Origin: Hyphomonadaceae bacterium
Lineage (GTDB): Bacteria; Pseudomonadota; Alphaproteobacteria; Caulobacterales; Hyphomonadaceae
Length of the DNA stretch: 64,000 bases
NCBI GenBank assembly: GCA_024742355.1
Contig: JANSYM010000005.1
Coordinates: 248,001 to 312,000 of the forward strand
Direction: 5' to 3'
Shown here: positions 49,928-60,207 of the stretch, piece after piece
Layout of the letters: each line of letters begins with the position of its first letter
Position numbering within the stretch: the first letter of the stretch is position 1
Notes under the pieces: model-generated
Databases searched by the model: none
Seen by the model: only the letters and a program-made list of their open reading frames with translations
What the model was told of the DNA's origin: nothing
Translations under genes and position numbers: made by a program

Positions 49928-50796
49928 GCGGTTAGCGCCTGCACCGCCATGGCCATGAAGAATCCGAGATTCTTGCCTTCGAGCGGGTAGAGGTATGGCT
50001 CGATCAGCTCGAGCTCCATCAGCAGCAATCGACCATCATCACCGCGCAACATGTCGACGCGGGCATAAAGTGGAATCTCGCGTAGAATATCCAGGATCAC
50101 TTTCGCGTCTTCCAGGTCTTCTTCGCTTGGTGTGATGGCGGTTTCGATGCCGCCATAGGTTGATTGAATGCGATAATCCCCGGCTTTGGCCTGCTTGAGC
50201 AGCGCGTGGGAGAAGGAGCCATAGATAAAGACGAAACTGTACTCGCCCTCTTCCTGAATCCTGGACAGGAAGGGCTGCACCATCATTGGGTGCGGCATGT
50301 CCGGGCGTGGATCATTGGGCGACAGCCGAAACTGTCCGTCAGCCCCGGCCCCGACCTGGCGCTTGAAGACGAGATCGTCACTGCCAAGCGTTTCAAACGC
50401 GCGCGCGAAATTTTCGTCATCGACCTTGTCGATCCACAGGGTCGGGATCAGGCGTGCACCCTCTTCGGCGAGTTTTTTCAGATAACCCTTATGACTGTTC
50501 CAGCGCACCAGTTCGGCGGAGTTGAAGAGCCGTGTTTGCTGCTCAATCCTGTCCAGGGTCGCCAGGAATTCCTCGGCGTGGTCCCAATAATCCCAGGTCG
50601 TGCCGATTATCACCGCGCGATAGCTGCCCCAGTCCTGGGTCTTGTCAGCCCAATCGACATCGATCAATTCCATCCCCAGTTTCTCGAACTGCGGGCGCAG
50701 CGCGTCCATCATCCGATCATGCTCAAACGCGTCCGAGCGGCGCAGGGGCGATCCGGGCAGAGTCGCTTTCGAGGCGAGGTAGGCAATCTTGGTCAT
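49924..50796 (-). CDS. ATP-grasp domain protein (RimK/glutathione-synthetase-like)
   Basis: VFKRQVGAGADGQFRL; RVDMLRGDDGRLLLMELELIEPYLY. Confidence 0.8.
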   Translation of the reverse strand: MTKIAYLASKATLPGSPLRRSDAFEHDRMMDALRPQFEKLGMELIDVDWADKTQDWGSYRAVIIGTTWDYWDHAEEFLATLDRIEQQTRLFNSAELVRWNSHKGYLKKLAEEGARLIPTLWIDKVDDENFARAFETLGSDDLVFKRQVGAGADGQFRLSPNDPRPDMPHPMMVQPFLSRIQEEGEYSFVFIYGSFSHALLKQAKAGDYRIQSTYGGIETAITPSEEDLEDAKVILDILREIPLYARVDMLRGDDGRLLLMELELIEPYLYPLEGKNLGFFMAMAVQALTA

Positions 50797-50894
50797 AGCC
50801 CCGCCATAACTGGCCATAATGGTTGCGTCTACCACCTGCATCTGGCACACGCGCCTGAGCGGTTTTTGCGAGCAGTTTCCAGAGGATATCTTCA

Positions 50895-51893
50895 ATGACA
50901 GCAGCGCTTTATGACGTGGTCGGACTTGGCAATGCGATTGTCGATGTGATCTCCAAACAGGATGATGGCTTCCTGGCCAAGTGGGGCATCAATAAAGACG
51001 CGATGAACCTGATCGAGGAAGATCGCGCCGACCTCCTGACCAAGGCCTCTGTCGATGCACTGGAAACCTCCGGTGGCTCCGGCGCCAATACGATTGCCGG
51101 AATTGCGAGTTTTGGCGGCAAGGCCGCGTATATCGGCAAAGTTTCGGACGACCGGCTCGGCAAAGTCTTCAAGGCGGATATGGAACAGGTCGGCGTGCCT
51201 TTCCCGACGGCGCCGCTCACCGAAGGTCCGGCAACCGCGCGCTCGATCATCTTCGTGACGCCGGATGGCAAGCGCAGCATGAACACATTCCTCGGCGCCT
51301 CGGTCGAGTTTTCTCCAAGCGATGTTGACCGCGCCACGGTTGAGGCGGGCGGCATTCTCTATCTGGAGGGCTATTTGTTCGACAAGGAAGCGGCGAAGGC
51401 CGCCTTTGTTCATGCGGCTGAGATCGCGCATGCTGCGGGCCGGAAAGTGTCATTGACCTTGTCAGACAGTTTCTGTGTCGACCGTCACCGGGACAGTTTC
51501 CGCCAGCTAATCCGCACTCAGGTCGACATCCTGTTTGCGAATGAAGAAGAATTGCTCAGCCTGTACGAGACCCGCGATTTCGATGAAGCCGTCGCGAAAC
51601 TGCAGACCGAGACCGGCTTTGCCGCTGTCACGCGGGGCGAAAAAGGCTCTGTCGTGATCGGCGATGGTGATCCAATCGTGGTGCCGGCGGAGCCGATCGA
51701 CCGGGTCGTCGACACGACCGGTGCCGGCGACCAATACGCAGCGGGATTCCTGTTCGGGGTTTCGCGCGGTTTGCCGCTCGCAACCTGCGCGCATCTCGGT
51801 CACATTGCTGCCGCCGAGGTCATCTCACATTACGGCCCACGCCCGGAAGTCTCTCTGGCGGATCTGGCCAAGAGCGCCGGGATCGACGCTTAA
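50895..51893 (+). CDS. adenosine kinase / PfkB family carbohydrate kinase
   Basis: GGSGANTIAGIASFGGKAAYIGKV; VDTTGAGDQYAAGFLFG. Confidence 0.92.
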   Translation: MTAALYDVVGLGNAIVDVISKQDDGFLAKWGINKDAMNLIEEDRADLLTKASVDALETSGGSGANTIAGIASFGGKAAYIGKVSDDRLGKVFKADMEQVGVPFPTAPLTEGPATARSIIFVTPDGKRSMNTFLGASVEFSPSDVDRATVEAGGILYLEGYLFDKEAAKAAFVHAAEIAHAAGRKVSLTLSDSFCVDRHRDSFRQLIRTQVDILFANEEELLSLYETRDFDEAVAKLQTETGFAAVTRGEKGSVVIGDGDPIVVPAEPIDRVVDTTGAGDQYAAGFLFGVSRGLPLATCAHLGHIAAAEVISHYGPRPEVSLADLAKSAGIDA

Positions 51894-52492
51894 GCAGTCA
51901 GCGCTTCTTCAGCATAATCGAGCCGATCATGGCCGAAGAACATCTGGTCGCCGACAAAGAAAGTCGGCGCGCCGAAGGCGCCGCGCGCGACAGCTTCTTC
52001 GGTGTTGGCGCGCAGGATGGCCTTGGTTTCCGGGTCGTTTCCGAGTTCCCAGAGCCGGTCGGCGTCGAACCCTTCTGAGCCGAAGGCCTCCTTGAATTCA
52101 GCCTCGTCGCCCGTGTTGACGCCGCCATCCTGGCGACCCCAGACATGTTTGAAGCCAACATTCATCAGTCTGATCTGCTCGTCCTGATCATCCTCGAGGC
52201 GGATCGTCGCGCCGGTGAGCGGGCGTGTATTCATCATCGGGAAATGCTTATTCGAGAAGATCTGAATGCCGTGGCGCTTGCAGCACCGGGCCATGTCCTG
52301 CTGCATATATTTGCCTTTTGCGGGAACCATTCCGGGCGGCTGGTTGCCCGTCGCCTTCATGACGCCACCAAGAAACATCGGTCTGATCTTCAACTCGGCG
52401 CCGGTCCGTTCTATGACACCGGGCACGACGGCCCAGCCCAGAAATGAAGTTGGGCTCATATAATCGAAGAAGAATTCCAGGGTCTTGGCCAT
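51890..52492 (-). CDS. 2-hydroxychromene-2-carboxylate isomerase / DsbA-like
   Basis: EFFFDYMSPTSFLGW; GAFGAPTFFVGDQMFFGHDRLDY. Confidence 0.88.
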   Translation of the reverse strand: MAKTLEFFFDYMSPTSFLGWAVVPGVIERTGAELKIRPMFLGGVMKATGNQPPGMVPAKGKYMQQDMARCCKRHGIQIFSNKHFPMMNTRPLTGATIRLEDDQDEQIRLMNVGFKHVWGRQDGGVNTGDEAEFKEAFGSEGFDADRLWELGNDPETKAILRANTEEAVARGAFGAPTFFVGDQMFFGHDRLDYAEEALTA

Positions 52493-52531
52493 GCGCGCGC
52501 TCCAGCATTTGAGGCCTCAGATTCGGGCCAT

Positions 52532-52554
52532 GTAAGTTCTTATTTGGAACTTAC
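52532..52554. promoter_or_regulatory. inverted repeat GTAAGTTC-N7-GAACTTAC (candidate HxlR operator)
   Basis: Perfect 8-bp arms between divergent isomerase and HxlR genes. Confidence 0.65.
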
Positions 52555-52579
52555 TGCAAATCAGGTTAGGCTGGCAAGT

Positions 52580-52918
52580 ATGAAGTGGACAGATCTAGAT
52601 GATAATTGGTGCCCGGTGGCACGCACGCTGTCGCTGGTCGGCGATCGATGGACCTTGTTGATCCTGCGAGATTGCTTTCTCGGCATGTCGCGGTTCGATC
52701 AATTTGCCGATAGTACCGGCGCGACGCGGCACGTTGTGTCCAGCCGTCTCAAGCGACTGGTCGAGGCAGGCATTCTTGAAAAGACGGCTTATTCGGAGCG
52801 CCCGAAGCGATACGAATATGTGTTGACGGAAAAGGGCCAGGAATTCGCGCCGGCCCTGATCGCGTTCAAGGATTGGGGCAAGAAGCATTTGCCGGTGCGT
52901 CGCCCAACGCAAGCCTAA
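52580..52918 (+). CDS. HxlR family winged-helix regulator
   Basis: CPVARTLSLVGDRWTLLILRDCFLGMSRFDQF. Confidence 0.92.
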   Translation: MKWTDLDDNWCPVARTLSLVGDRWTLLILRDCFLGMSRFDQFADSTGATRHVVSSRLKRLVEAGILEKTAYSERPKRYEYVLTEKGQEFAPALIAFKDWGKKHLPVRRPTQA

Positions 52919-52924
52919 GCGCCT

Positions 52925-53344
52925 CTAGTCTTCCTCAGGATCCAGATCGCGGGCCACGTCGGCGCGCCGGAACACTTCATTCATATCCGCCGCCTCGTCA
53001 TAGGAAAGGTCGGCAATGAAGTGCAGTTGCGGCGTAAATTTCATGTCGATTTCGCGCCCGAGCCGGCCGCGCAGGAATCCCGACGCGCGGTTGAGCGCTT
53101 CGGCGATGGCGTCCATTTCTTCCTTGCCGGACTTGCCGAGCGCCGAGCAAAAAATATTGGCATGACGCAGATCAGGTGAGGATCGCACTTCGCCAATGGT
53201 GATGGCGACGCCTTGCAGCGCCGGGTCGCGAAACTCCTCGCGCGCGAGGATTTCGACGAGCGCATGGCGCACGAGTTCGCCGGCGCGCAATTGGCGCTGG
53301 GTCGGGGCGTGGGCGCTTAAATTTGATTTTCGGTTTCGGGCCAT
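52925..53344 (-). CDS. rbfA: ribosome-binding factor A
   Basis: RQLRAGELVRHALVEIL; ALNRASGFLRGRLGREIDMKFTPQLHF. Confidence 0.94.
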   Translation of the reverse strand: MARNRKSNLSAHAPTQRQLRAGELVRHALVEILAREEFRDPALQGVAITIGEVRSSPDLRHANIFCSALGKSGKEEMDAIAEALNRASGFLRGRLGREIDMKFTPQLHFIADLSYDEAADMNEVFRRADVARDLDPEED

Positions 53345-53868
53345 GCGCCCTTACTGCCTTGCCCGAGCCGTCTCATAAAGATCTCGCACGCAGTTTTTTC
53401 GCCAAACCAGTCATGTGGCAACATGAGGGGGTCGGTGCCATCGAACAGAATCAGCGTGTAGCTCCGCTTCGAAATGATCGAATTAATGGCTTCCCAATCC
53501 ACCCGCGTCTCGACCAGGTCGCGACGAATGATGAGTTGATCATCTTCGAGCCGCACCTCCGTGTTCTGATTCATCTCGGCGGCGCGGCCATGTTGGTGGC
53601 GATAGGCCCAGCGCATGAAAATCAGATACCAGGCAATCCCTGCCATGGCGGCAACCATCGCCGAAATCATGATCGTCCAATAGGGCGAGAAATTGATGTG
53701 AGACAGCGCGCCTTCAGAGACCAGTGCCATACTCGCACCAATGATCGGGGCTGTAACACCGGCATAGTAAAGCGTTGTCGGACCGACGGTGCCGGTCCGG
53801 ATAGCCTTGGTCATGCGCCGCGCGTCGCGTTTGCTTAGCGAGCCCTGGATTGAATAGGTGCTGCCCAT
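53317..53868 (-). CDS. YcxB-like membrane protein
   Basis: Two TM segments followed by PH-like RLEDDQLIIRRDLVETRVDWEAINSI. Confidence 0.6.
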   Translation of the reverse strand: MGSTYSIQGSLSKRDARRMTKAIRTGTVGPTTLYYAGVTAPIIGASMALVSEGALSHINFSPYWTIMISAMVAAMAGIAWYLIFMRWAYRHQHGRAAEMNQNTEVRLEDDQLIIRRDLVETRVDWEAINSIISKRSYTLILFDGTDPLMLPHDWFGEKTACEIFMRRLGQGSKGAWPETENQI

Positions 53869-53919
53869 CGCTCCAGCGCTAACGCAAAGAGTTTTGAATT
53901 TCGAAAACCTAATCGATAA

Positions 53920-53950
53920 AAATGAAAAGACCGCGCAATTTTGCGCGGTC
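53920..53950 (-). terminator. Rho-independent terminator after infB
   Basis: Minus strand GACCGCGCAAAATTGCGCGGTC-TTTTCATTTTTA. Confidence 0.85.
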
Positions 53951-53975
53951 CTCTCAATCTTGCTTTGTGGTGTGC

Positions 53976-56546
53976 CTATTCCAGCGAGCGGGCAATCATC
54001 TCGATCTCGAAACACTCGATCCGGTCGCCTTCGCGGATGTCTTCATATTTCTCGAACGCCATGCCGCATTCCATGCCATTGGTGACTTCTGGGACTTCAT
54101 CCTTGAAGCGTTTCAAAGTCTTGAGCATGCCTTCATGGATCACGACATCGTCGCGTAGAAGGCGAACACCACAGCCGCGCTTGACCACGCCCTCGGTGAC
54201 CTTACAGCCAGCAACCTTGCCGACCTTGGTGATGTTGAAGACTTCCAGAATGTCTGCATAGCCGATGAAGGTTTCTTTCTTCTCTGGCTCGAGCATCCCG
54301 GAAAGAGAGGCTTTCACATCATCGATCAGCTCATAGATGATCGAATAATAGCGAATCTCGACACCTTCTTTCTCCGCCAGTTCGCGTGCCTGCTTGTTGG
54401 CGCGAACGTTGAAGGCAAAGACCGGCGCACCGGATGATTGGGCGAGCAGGATGTCGCTTTCGGAAATACCGCCGGCGGCGCCATAGACGACATTCGCCCG
54501 GACTTCTTCGGTGGAGAGGTTTTCCAGCGATTGTGTAATCGCTTCGACAGATCCCTGCACATCGCCTTTCAGGACAATTGGCAAATCCTTGGTGTCGGCC
54601 GAACCGTCTTTCAGGCTGGTCATGAACTGTTCCAGAGACGCGCGTTGGGTGGCGACGCCTTGTTTCTGGCGTTTCATGCGCTGGCGATATTCGGTGATTT
54701 CCCGGGCCCGCGCTTCGCTGTCGACAACGTTGAACGCATCGCCAGGTTCCGGCGTGCCATCCAGGCCAAGAATCTCGGCCGGCATTGATGGCACGGCCTC
54801 TTTCATCTGCTGGTTGCGTTCATTGACCAGTGCGCGAACTTTGCCCCACTGCGCGCCGGCAACGACAATGTCGCCCCGCTTCAGGGTTCCGCGCTTGACC
54901 AGAACGGTCGCAACCGGGCCGCGACCCTTGTCGAGTTGCGATTCGACCACGATGCCGTCCGCTGGACGTTTCGGGTTGGCTTTCAGTTCCAGAAGTTCCG
55001 CCTGCAGCGTGATGGCTTCAGTCAGGTCATCAAGGCCGGTTTTCTTCAGCGCCGACACTTCGATCGCCTGAACTTCACCGCCCATGGCTTCCACCTGGAT
55101 ATCGTGCTGCAGCAAGTCGGTGAGAACCCGATTGGCGTCGGCGTCCTGCAGATCGACCTTGTTGACCGCAACGATGATCGGAACTTCCGCCGCCTTGGCG
55201 TGTTTGATCGCCTCGATGGTCTGCGGCATGACGGAATCATTGGCCGCAACGACCAGAATGACGATGTCCGTAACGTTCGCGCCGCGGGCACGCATGGCAG
55301 AGAATGCGGCGTGGCCAGGCGTATCCAGGAAGCTGATCTTGTCGTCAGACTTCAGCTGGACCTGATAGGCCCCGATATGCTGGGTAATGCCGCCGGCTTC
55401 ACCCGCCACGACATCGGTCGATCGCAGCGCGTCGAGCAGCGAGGTCTTGCCGTGGTCGACATGGCCCATAATCGTCACGATAGGCGGACGGCCTTCGAGA
55501 TCCTTCGGATCATCCTCGACGCCTTCCAGGCCGATTTCCACGTCAGCTTCAGACACGCGTTTGACGGTATGACCAAACTCTTCCGCGATCAGCTCCGCTG
55601 TGTCGGCATCGATAATGTCATTGCCGCGCAGCATTTCGCCTTGCTGCATCATGAATTTCACAACGTCGGCGACGCGCTCATTCATCCGGCCGGCAAGATC
55701 CTGCAGCGTGATGGTCTCTGGCAGGGTCACCTCAACAGAGACTTTTTCGCTCGGGTCATTGCCCATGCGGCGTTCACGTTCCCGCTCGCGGGCACGCTTC
55801 ACAGAGGCGAGAGAGCGCTGGCGATCACCATCGTCTCCGAGCGCCGATGCGATGGTGAGTTTTCCGCGGCGCCGTTTGGAGTCGCCACCGCGTCCGCCAC
55901 GTCCGCCGCCCTGATCGCGTCGGCCGCGATCGTCGCGGTCATTGCGTCCGCCCTTGCGTCGCCCGCCGGTTGAGCTGGCAGCGGCTTCAAGGTCGGCCTG
56001 GCTCGGAGCGGCATCTCGTTTCTTGCCGCCGCGGTCTGGACGTGCGGTCTTGGTCTCGGTCTCAGCCTTTTTCTTGGCCTCGGCTTCAGCTTTCTTGCGC
56101 TCAACCTCTTCGGTCTTGCGGCGCGCTTCGGCTTCTTCGCGCTCTTTTTCTTTTTGCTTCTGCGCGTGCTGCTTCTCTTCGAGCGCCTTGGTCCGAGCGT
56201 TTTGCTTTTCCTGCTCAGCCTTGCGCGACTCTTCGGCCTTCTTGCGCTGCAACAGCACTTTCTGGCGCTGGATCAGTTCTTCTTCGGTGATCCCGAGTTT
56301 CGCGGCGGCGGCCGCCAGTTTCGATTGCGGCTTGCCAGACGCAGGCGCCTTCTTGCCGCCTCCGGATGATTTGCCAGCACCAGGCTTGGATTGCGCCCCG
56401 ACCGTGCGGCGCTTTTTGGTTTCGACAACAACCTGTTTCGAACGGCCATGGCTGAAGGTCTGCTTCACGGTCCCGGATCCTGATCCGCGTGAAACAGTAA
56501 GTGGCTTGCGTCCGCCGGTAGTACCTTTGTCTTTCGTATCGCTCAT
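53976..56546 (-). CDS. infB: translation initiation factor IF-2
   Basis: [40 protein letters not shown]. Confidence 0.97.
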   Translation of the reverse strand: MSDTKDKGTTGGRKPLTVSRGSGSGTVKQTFSHGRSKQVVVETKKRRTVGAQSKPGAGKSSGGGKKAPASGKPQSKLAAAAAKLGITEEELIQRQKVLLQRKKAEESRKAEQEKQNARTKALEEKQHAQKQKEKEREEAEARRKTEEVERKKAEAEAKKKAETETKTARPDRGGKKRDAAPSQADLEAAASSTGGRRKGGRNDRDDRGRRDQGGGRGGRGGDSKRRRGKLTIASALGDDGDRQRSLASVKRARERERERRMGNDPSEKVSVEVTLPETITLQDLAGRMNERVADVVKFMMQQGEMLRGNDIIDADTAELIAEEFGHTVKRVSEADVEIGLEGVEDDPKDLEGRPPIVTIMGHVDHGKTSLLDALRSTDVVAGEAGGITQHIGAYQVQLKSDDKISFLDTPGHAAFSAMRARGANVTDIVILVVAANDSVMPQTIEAIKHAKAAEVPIIVAVNKVDLQDADANRVLTDLLQHDIQVEAMGGEVQAIEVSALKKTGLDDLTEAITLQAELLELKANPKRPADGIVVESQLDKGRGPVATVLVKRGTLKRGDIVVAGAQWGKVRALVNERNQQMKEAVPSMPAEILGLDGTPEPGDAFNVVDSEARAREITEYRQRMKRQKQGVATQRASLEQFMTSLKDGSADTKDLPIVLKGDVQGSVEAITQSLENLSTEEVRANVVYGAAGGISESDILLAQSSGAPVFAFNVRANKQARELAEKEGVEIRYYSIIYELIDDVKASLSGMLEPEKKETFIGYADILEVFNITKVGKVAGCKVTEGVVKRGCGVRLLRDDVVIHEGMLKTLKRFKDEVPEVTNGMECGMAFEKYEDIREGDRIECFEIEMIARSLE

Positions 56547-56596
56547 GCGTACCCTGGTGTTTAACCTTTCATTCGAGGCGAAATCGTCCGCCCCTC

Positions 56597-57274
56597 CTAT
56601 AATTCTTTTCGTCTGCCGGAGAACCAGCCTGTCTCAGGCGCATCGCGGAATCCCGTCAGCCGCCGATAGGCGACTGAGAAGGCATCCGCAAGAGAACCGT
56701 ATTCAAGCAGCGCATGTATCACATGCTGCCGCCCAAAGGCTATGCCCAATTCAGCGGACGATAATGCGCCCGCGACGTTGACGTCTTCATATATTGCCTT
56801 GGCAAGAAAATGAACCTTGTTGCGGCCATCTTCTGCACCATCGCTTGCTTCGAGCAGCAAGCCAGGCGCCTGTTTGCGGATATAGTCGCGAACCTGGTCG
56901 AATCCAAGCACCGCGACGCCGCTCTTCTTGGCCATGCCGAGCAGGCCGAGGCAGCGCTGCAACAGTTGGCGTTCGACTTCGCTGGCCAGCCCGTCCATCG
57001 GATGAGACTTGGCTTTGAAAGCCCTCGAGAATACATCCGACTGCAAGCCGGATTCGAGCGTTTCCCGATTTGCTGTGACCCAGGCGCCACGCCCGGGCAG
57101 CTTTCCAAACCCGTCGGGTACAACAATCCCGTCCGGGCTTCGGACAAAGCGGATCAGCGCGTCGGGCGCCAGGCGCTCGCGCGTCACCGCACACTGGCGA
57201 ACAGTTTCGCCAGCGCGCGATTTTTGATGCGCCTCTAGGCGCTTGTCGCTATCATTGAGGCTCTGCGGCTTCAT
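56597..57274 (-). CDS. RNA-binding protein (YlxR/DUF448 plus L7Ae-like)
   Basis: [31 protein letters not shown]; between nusA and infB. Confidence 0.88.
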   Translation of the reverse strand: MKPQSLNDSDKRLEAHQKSRAGETVRQCAVTRERLAPDALIRFVRSPDGIVVPDGFGKLPGRGAWVTANRETLESGLQSDVFSRAFKAKSHPMDGLASEVERQLLQRCLGLLGMAKKSGVAVLGFDQVRDYIRKQAPGLLLEASDGAEDGRNKVHFLAKAIYEDVNVAGALSSAELGIAFGRQHVIHALLEYGSLADAFSVAYRRLTGFRDAPETGWFSGRRKEL

Positions 57275-59063
57275 CGCCGCCCTCCATGAGAAGATCCTCG
57301 TCAAGATCGAGGCCTTCCAGTTCTGCCAGGATGTCTTCATCGCTGACATCCAGGGTTTCTTCGACTGCCGCCTCTTCGGTGGTGCCAGATTTTCCAAGCT
57401 CACCGAGCGCCAGCAACGCGCGCTCTTCCTCGGTGAGGTCCTGCGGCTCTTCGCCAGCCGCTTCAGCGGCCATTTCGGCTTCAAGTTGTTCCAGCGCTTC
57501 CGGCTCGACCCAACCTGCAATGACGCGGGCTTTCATGATGAAGAGCTGCGCATCGTCTTTGCGCATTTCGCCTTTCTTCAGGATACCTTCCTGCCAGACC
57601 GGCTTGCCTTCCTTATTGTTCTCGCGCCAACCGGTGAGGTCGTCCGGCACAAGTCCGGCAACATCTTCAACCGTTTTGACCTCGTTCTCGCCGAGTTTCA
57701 CAGCGAAGCCAGGCGACATGCCGTCAAGCTCCATGACCGCGTCCTCAACGCCAAGTTCAAGGCGTTTGGCATCTTGTTCAGCGGCAAGTTTCTCCAGGTA
57801 TTCGCGGGCGCGTTCCTGGATTTCAGCCGCGACTTCTTCGTCAAAGCCTTCGACTTGCATGAACTCTTCAGGCGCGATGTAGGCAATATCCTCAACCTCG
57901 CCGAAGCCTTCAGACGCGAGCAGCTGGGCCAGGGTTTCGTCAGCATCAAGCGCCGCCATGAACAGCTCGGTGCGGCGCTGGAAGTCGATCTGGTAACGCT
58001 CGGAATCGTCGCTCTCGGTAACCAGGTCGATCTGCCAACCTGTCAGTTGCGAGGCGAGCCGTACGTTCTGACCGCGGCGGCCAATGGCCAGCGGGAACTG
58101 GTCATCTGCGACCACGACTTCGACGCGGTGCTCGTCTTCATCGAGCACGACTTTCGAAACCTCTGCCGGCTGCAGTGCGTTCACGATGAAGGTCGCGTCA
58201 TCATAATTCCATGGAATGATGTCGATCTTCTCGCCGGAAAGTTCACCAACAACCGCTTGCACACGCGCCCCGCGCATACCGACACAGGCACCGACCGGAT
58301 CGATCGAGCTGTCATTCGAGATCACACCGATCTTCGCGCGTGAGCCTGCGTCACGGGCACAAGAGCGAATTTCGATCACACCTTCATAGACTTCCGGAAC
58401 CTCGGCCGCGAACAGCTTGATCATGAAGTCAGGATGCGCGCGCGACAGGAAGATCTGCGGACCTTTGATCTCGCGGCTGACTTTATAGAGATACGCCCGG
58501 ACGCGGTCATTCGGCTGGAAATTCTCACGCGGAATGCCGTCATTGCGGCGGATAATGCCTTCGGCGCGGCCCAGGTCGACGATGACGTGGCCATATTCAA
58601 CACGCTTGACGATGCCGTTAATGATCTCGCCTTCGCGGTCTTTGTACTCGTCAAACTGGCGCTGCCGTTCAGCGTCACGCACTTTCTGCATGATCACCTG
58701 TTTCGCGGTTTGCGCCGCGACACGGCCAAAGTCGAATGGCGGAAGCTCTTCCTTGATCTCGTCGCCGAGCTCGAGGCTGGCATCGATTTTCTTGGCATCC
58801 TTCAGCGTGATCTGCTGGGCAGCATCTTCCATTTCCTCTTCGGAAACGACGGTCTGAATGCGCCACAGGCTCTGTTCACCGGTCTCGTGATCGATGATCG
58901 CGCGGATATCATGTTCCTGGCCGTAACGGGACTTCGCGGCCTTTTCGATCGCTTCCTGCATCGCCTCAATGACGATGGCGCGGTCGATGGCTTTTTCTTC
59001 AGCGACCGCTTTTGCGATCTGCATGATTTCCAGCCGGTTTGCGGAAACGCCAACATTAGACAT
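57252..59063 (-). CDS. nusA: transcription termination/antitermination factor NusA
   Basis: DPVGACVGMRGARVQAVVGELSGEKIDII. Confidence 0.97.
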   Translation of the reverse strand: MSNVGVSANRLEIMQIAKAVAEEKAIDRAIVIEAMQEAIEKAAKSRYGQEHDIRAIIDHETGEQSLWRIQTVVSEEEMEDAAQQITLKDAKKIDASLELGDEIKEELPPFDFGRVAAQTAKQVIMQKVRDAERQRQFDEYKDREGEIINGIVKRVEYGHVIVDLGRAEGIIRRNDGIPRENFQPNDRVRAYLYKVSREIKGPQIFLSRAHPDFMIKLFAAEVPEVYEGVIEIRSCARDAGSRAKIGVISNDSSIDPVGACVGMRGARVQAVVGELSGEKIDIIPWNYDDATFIVNALQPAEVSKVVLDEDEHRVEVVVADDQFPLAIGRRGQNVRLASQLTGWQIDLVTESDDSERYQIDFQRRTELFMAALDADETLAQLLASEGFGEVEDIAYIAPEEFMQVEGFDEEVAAEIQERAREYLEKLAAEQDAKRLELGVEDAVMELDGMSPGFAVKLGENEVKTVEDVAGLVPDDLTGWRENNKEGKPVWQEGILKKGEMRKDDAQLFIMKARVIAGWVEPEALEQLEAEMAAEAAGEEPQDLTEEERALLALGELGKSGTTEEAAVEETLDVSDEDILAELEGLDLDEDLLMEGGDEAAEPQ

Positions 59064-59067
59064 GGCT

Positions 59068-59664
59068 TCAGGCTCCACTCTCTTGATTGTCTTCAATTGT
59101 ATCAGTTTCGGCTTCATCCGTCTCGAAGCCTTCAAAATCTTCATCGCCTGGTTGTGGCGGCAGTGTGCCGTCATCGGTGGCGGCGTCGATCAGTTCATCG
59201 GTCAGCACCAGGCTCGCCTTGGTCATTTCATGTACCTGCGCGACCAGCTCGCTGTCATCATCGAGCAGGATGGCAACGCCGTTCACATCCTCGCGCTGAA
59301 TGATACCCTGAAAGCGACGGCGCCCATCGAGCGGCATGGTCAGCTCGATCTTTGCCAGATGACCCGCCCAGCGCCCGAAATCACCGACGCGGGTGAGCGG
59401 GCGATCAATGCCGGGCGTGGAAACCTCCAGGCGATAGGCTTCGCTGATCGGGTCTTCTGCCTCCAGGGTCGGCGACAGCATGCGTGACAGGGAGGCACAG
59501 TCCTCGACATCGGTTGGCGCGCCGCCCGATTTCTCGATCATGATCTGCAGCAAGGGTCGGTTTCCGCCCATGATACGGATGCGCACAATCTCCAGGCCCA
59601 GCTCGCTGGCAAGCGGCTCGGCCATGGCTAGAATACGCTCTTCCTGTTGGCTGATCGTGATCAA
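59068..59664 (-). CDS. rimP: ribosome maturation factor RimP
   Basis: LGLEIVRIRIMGGNRPLLQIMIEK; LEVSTPGIDRPLTR. Confidence 0.95.
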   Translation of the reverse strand: MITISQQEERILAMAEPLASELGLEIVRIRIMGGNRPLLQIMIEKSGGAPTDVEDCASLSRMLSPTLEAEDPISEAYRLEVSTPGIDRPLTRVGDFGRWAGHLAKIELTMPLDGRRRFQGIIQREDVNGVAILLDDDSELVAQVHEMTKASLVLTDELIDAATDDGTLPPQPGDEDFEGFETDEAETDTIEDNQESGA

Positions 59665-59684
59665 GGGGTTGGCTTTCAGACAAA

Positions 59685-59720
59685 GAAAAGCGGCGGCCCC
59701 GTTCCCGGAACCGCCGCCGA
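59685..59720 (-). terminator. terminator-like hairpin after cold-shock gene
   Basis: Minus strand GGCGGCGG...CCGCCGC-TTTTCTTTG. Confidence 0.6.
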
Positions 59721-59765
59721 TATGTTTCGACTTGGCGCCTAGATAGGCGCTAATCGAGGATTTGT

Positions 59766-59975
59766 CTAGATCAGTTTCAGATCGACCGCAGACGTCTTGC
59801 CGCGGCGCTCGTCATTGTAGAGTTCGTACTCGACAGGCTGATCATCCTGGAGGCCTTGCAGGCCTGACTTTTCAACTGCAGAAATGTGTACAAACACATC
59901 CTTGCCGCCTTCGTCCGGGACGATAAATCCAAATCCTTTTGTGGCGTTGAACCACTTCACTTTTCCGGTGGCCAT
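59766..59975 (-). CDS. cold-shock protein
   Basis: [33 protein letters not shown]. Confidence 0.97.
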   Translation of the reverse strand: MATGKVKWFNATKGFGFIVPDEGGKDVFVHISAVEKSGLQGLQDDQPVEYELYNDERRGKTSAVDLKLI

Positions 59976-60060
59976 TTAATGAGCCCTTTTCCGTTATACC
60001 GTGCCGGTCCTGCACTGTGCAGGCGGTCACGAGCTCGATTACGGGGAGGTAGGGACATTC

Positions 60061-60207
60061 ATGAACCGCCGGTCTGGCGGGGTCTTCTCATTACAGACCG
60101 GCCGTATTCGATTTCGGGAGCAGGCTCACATTCTGCGGGTGCGGTCAAGCAAAACCGGCTTAATCGAGCGCGAATGTCAGTGGCTGGACGAGATTTGCGC
60201 GCTCTAA
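60061..60207 (+). CDS. putative 48-aa small protein
   Basis: MNRRSGGVFSLQTGRIRFREQAHILRVRSSKTGLIERECQWLDEICAL*; GGGAGG upstream; 3' end overlaps the convergent TonB-like gene. Confidence 0.35.
   Translation: MNRRSGGVFSLQTGRIRFREQAHILRVRSSKTGLIERECQWLDEICAL

Noticed and set aside
54936-55973. Plus-strand 345-aa ORF opposite infB
   Set aside because: Antisense shadow ORF in high-GC coding sequence; no domain motif, overlaps an essential gene
57243-58343. Plus-strand 366-aa ORF opposite nusA
   Set aside because: Antisense shadow ORF; nusA is unambiguous on the minus strand
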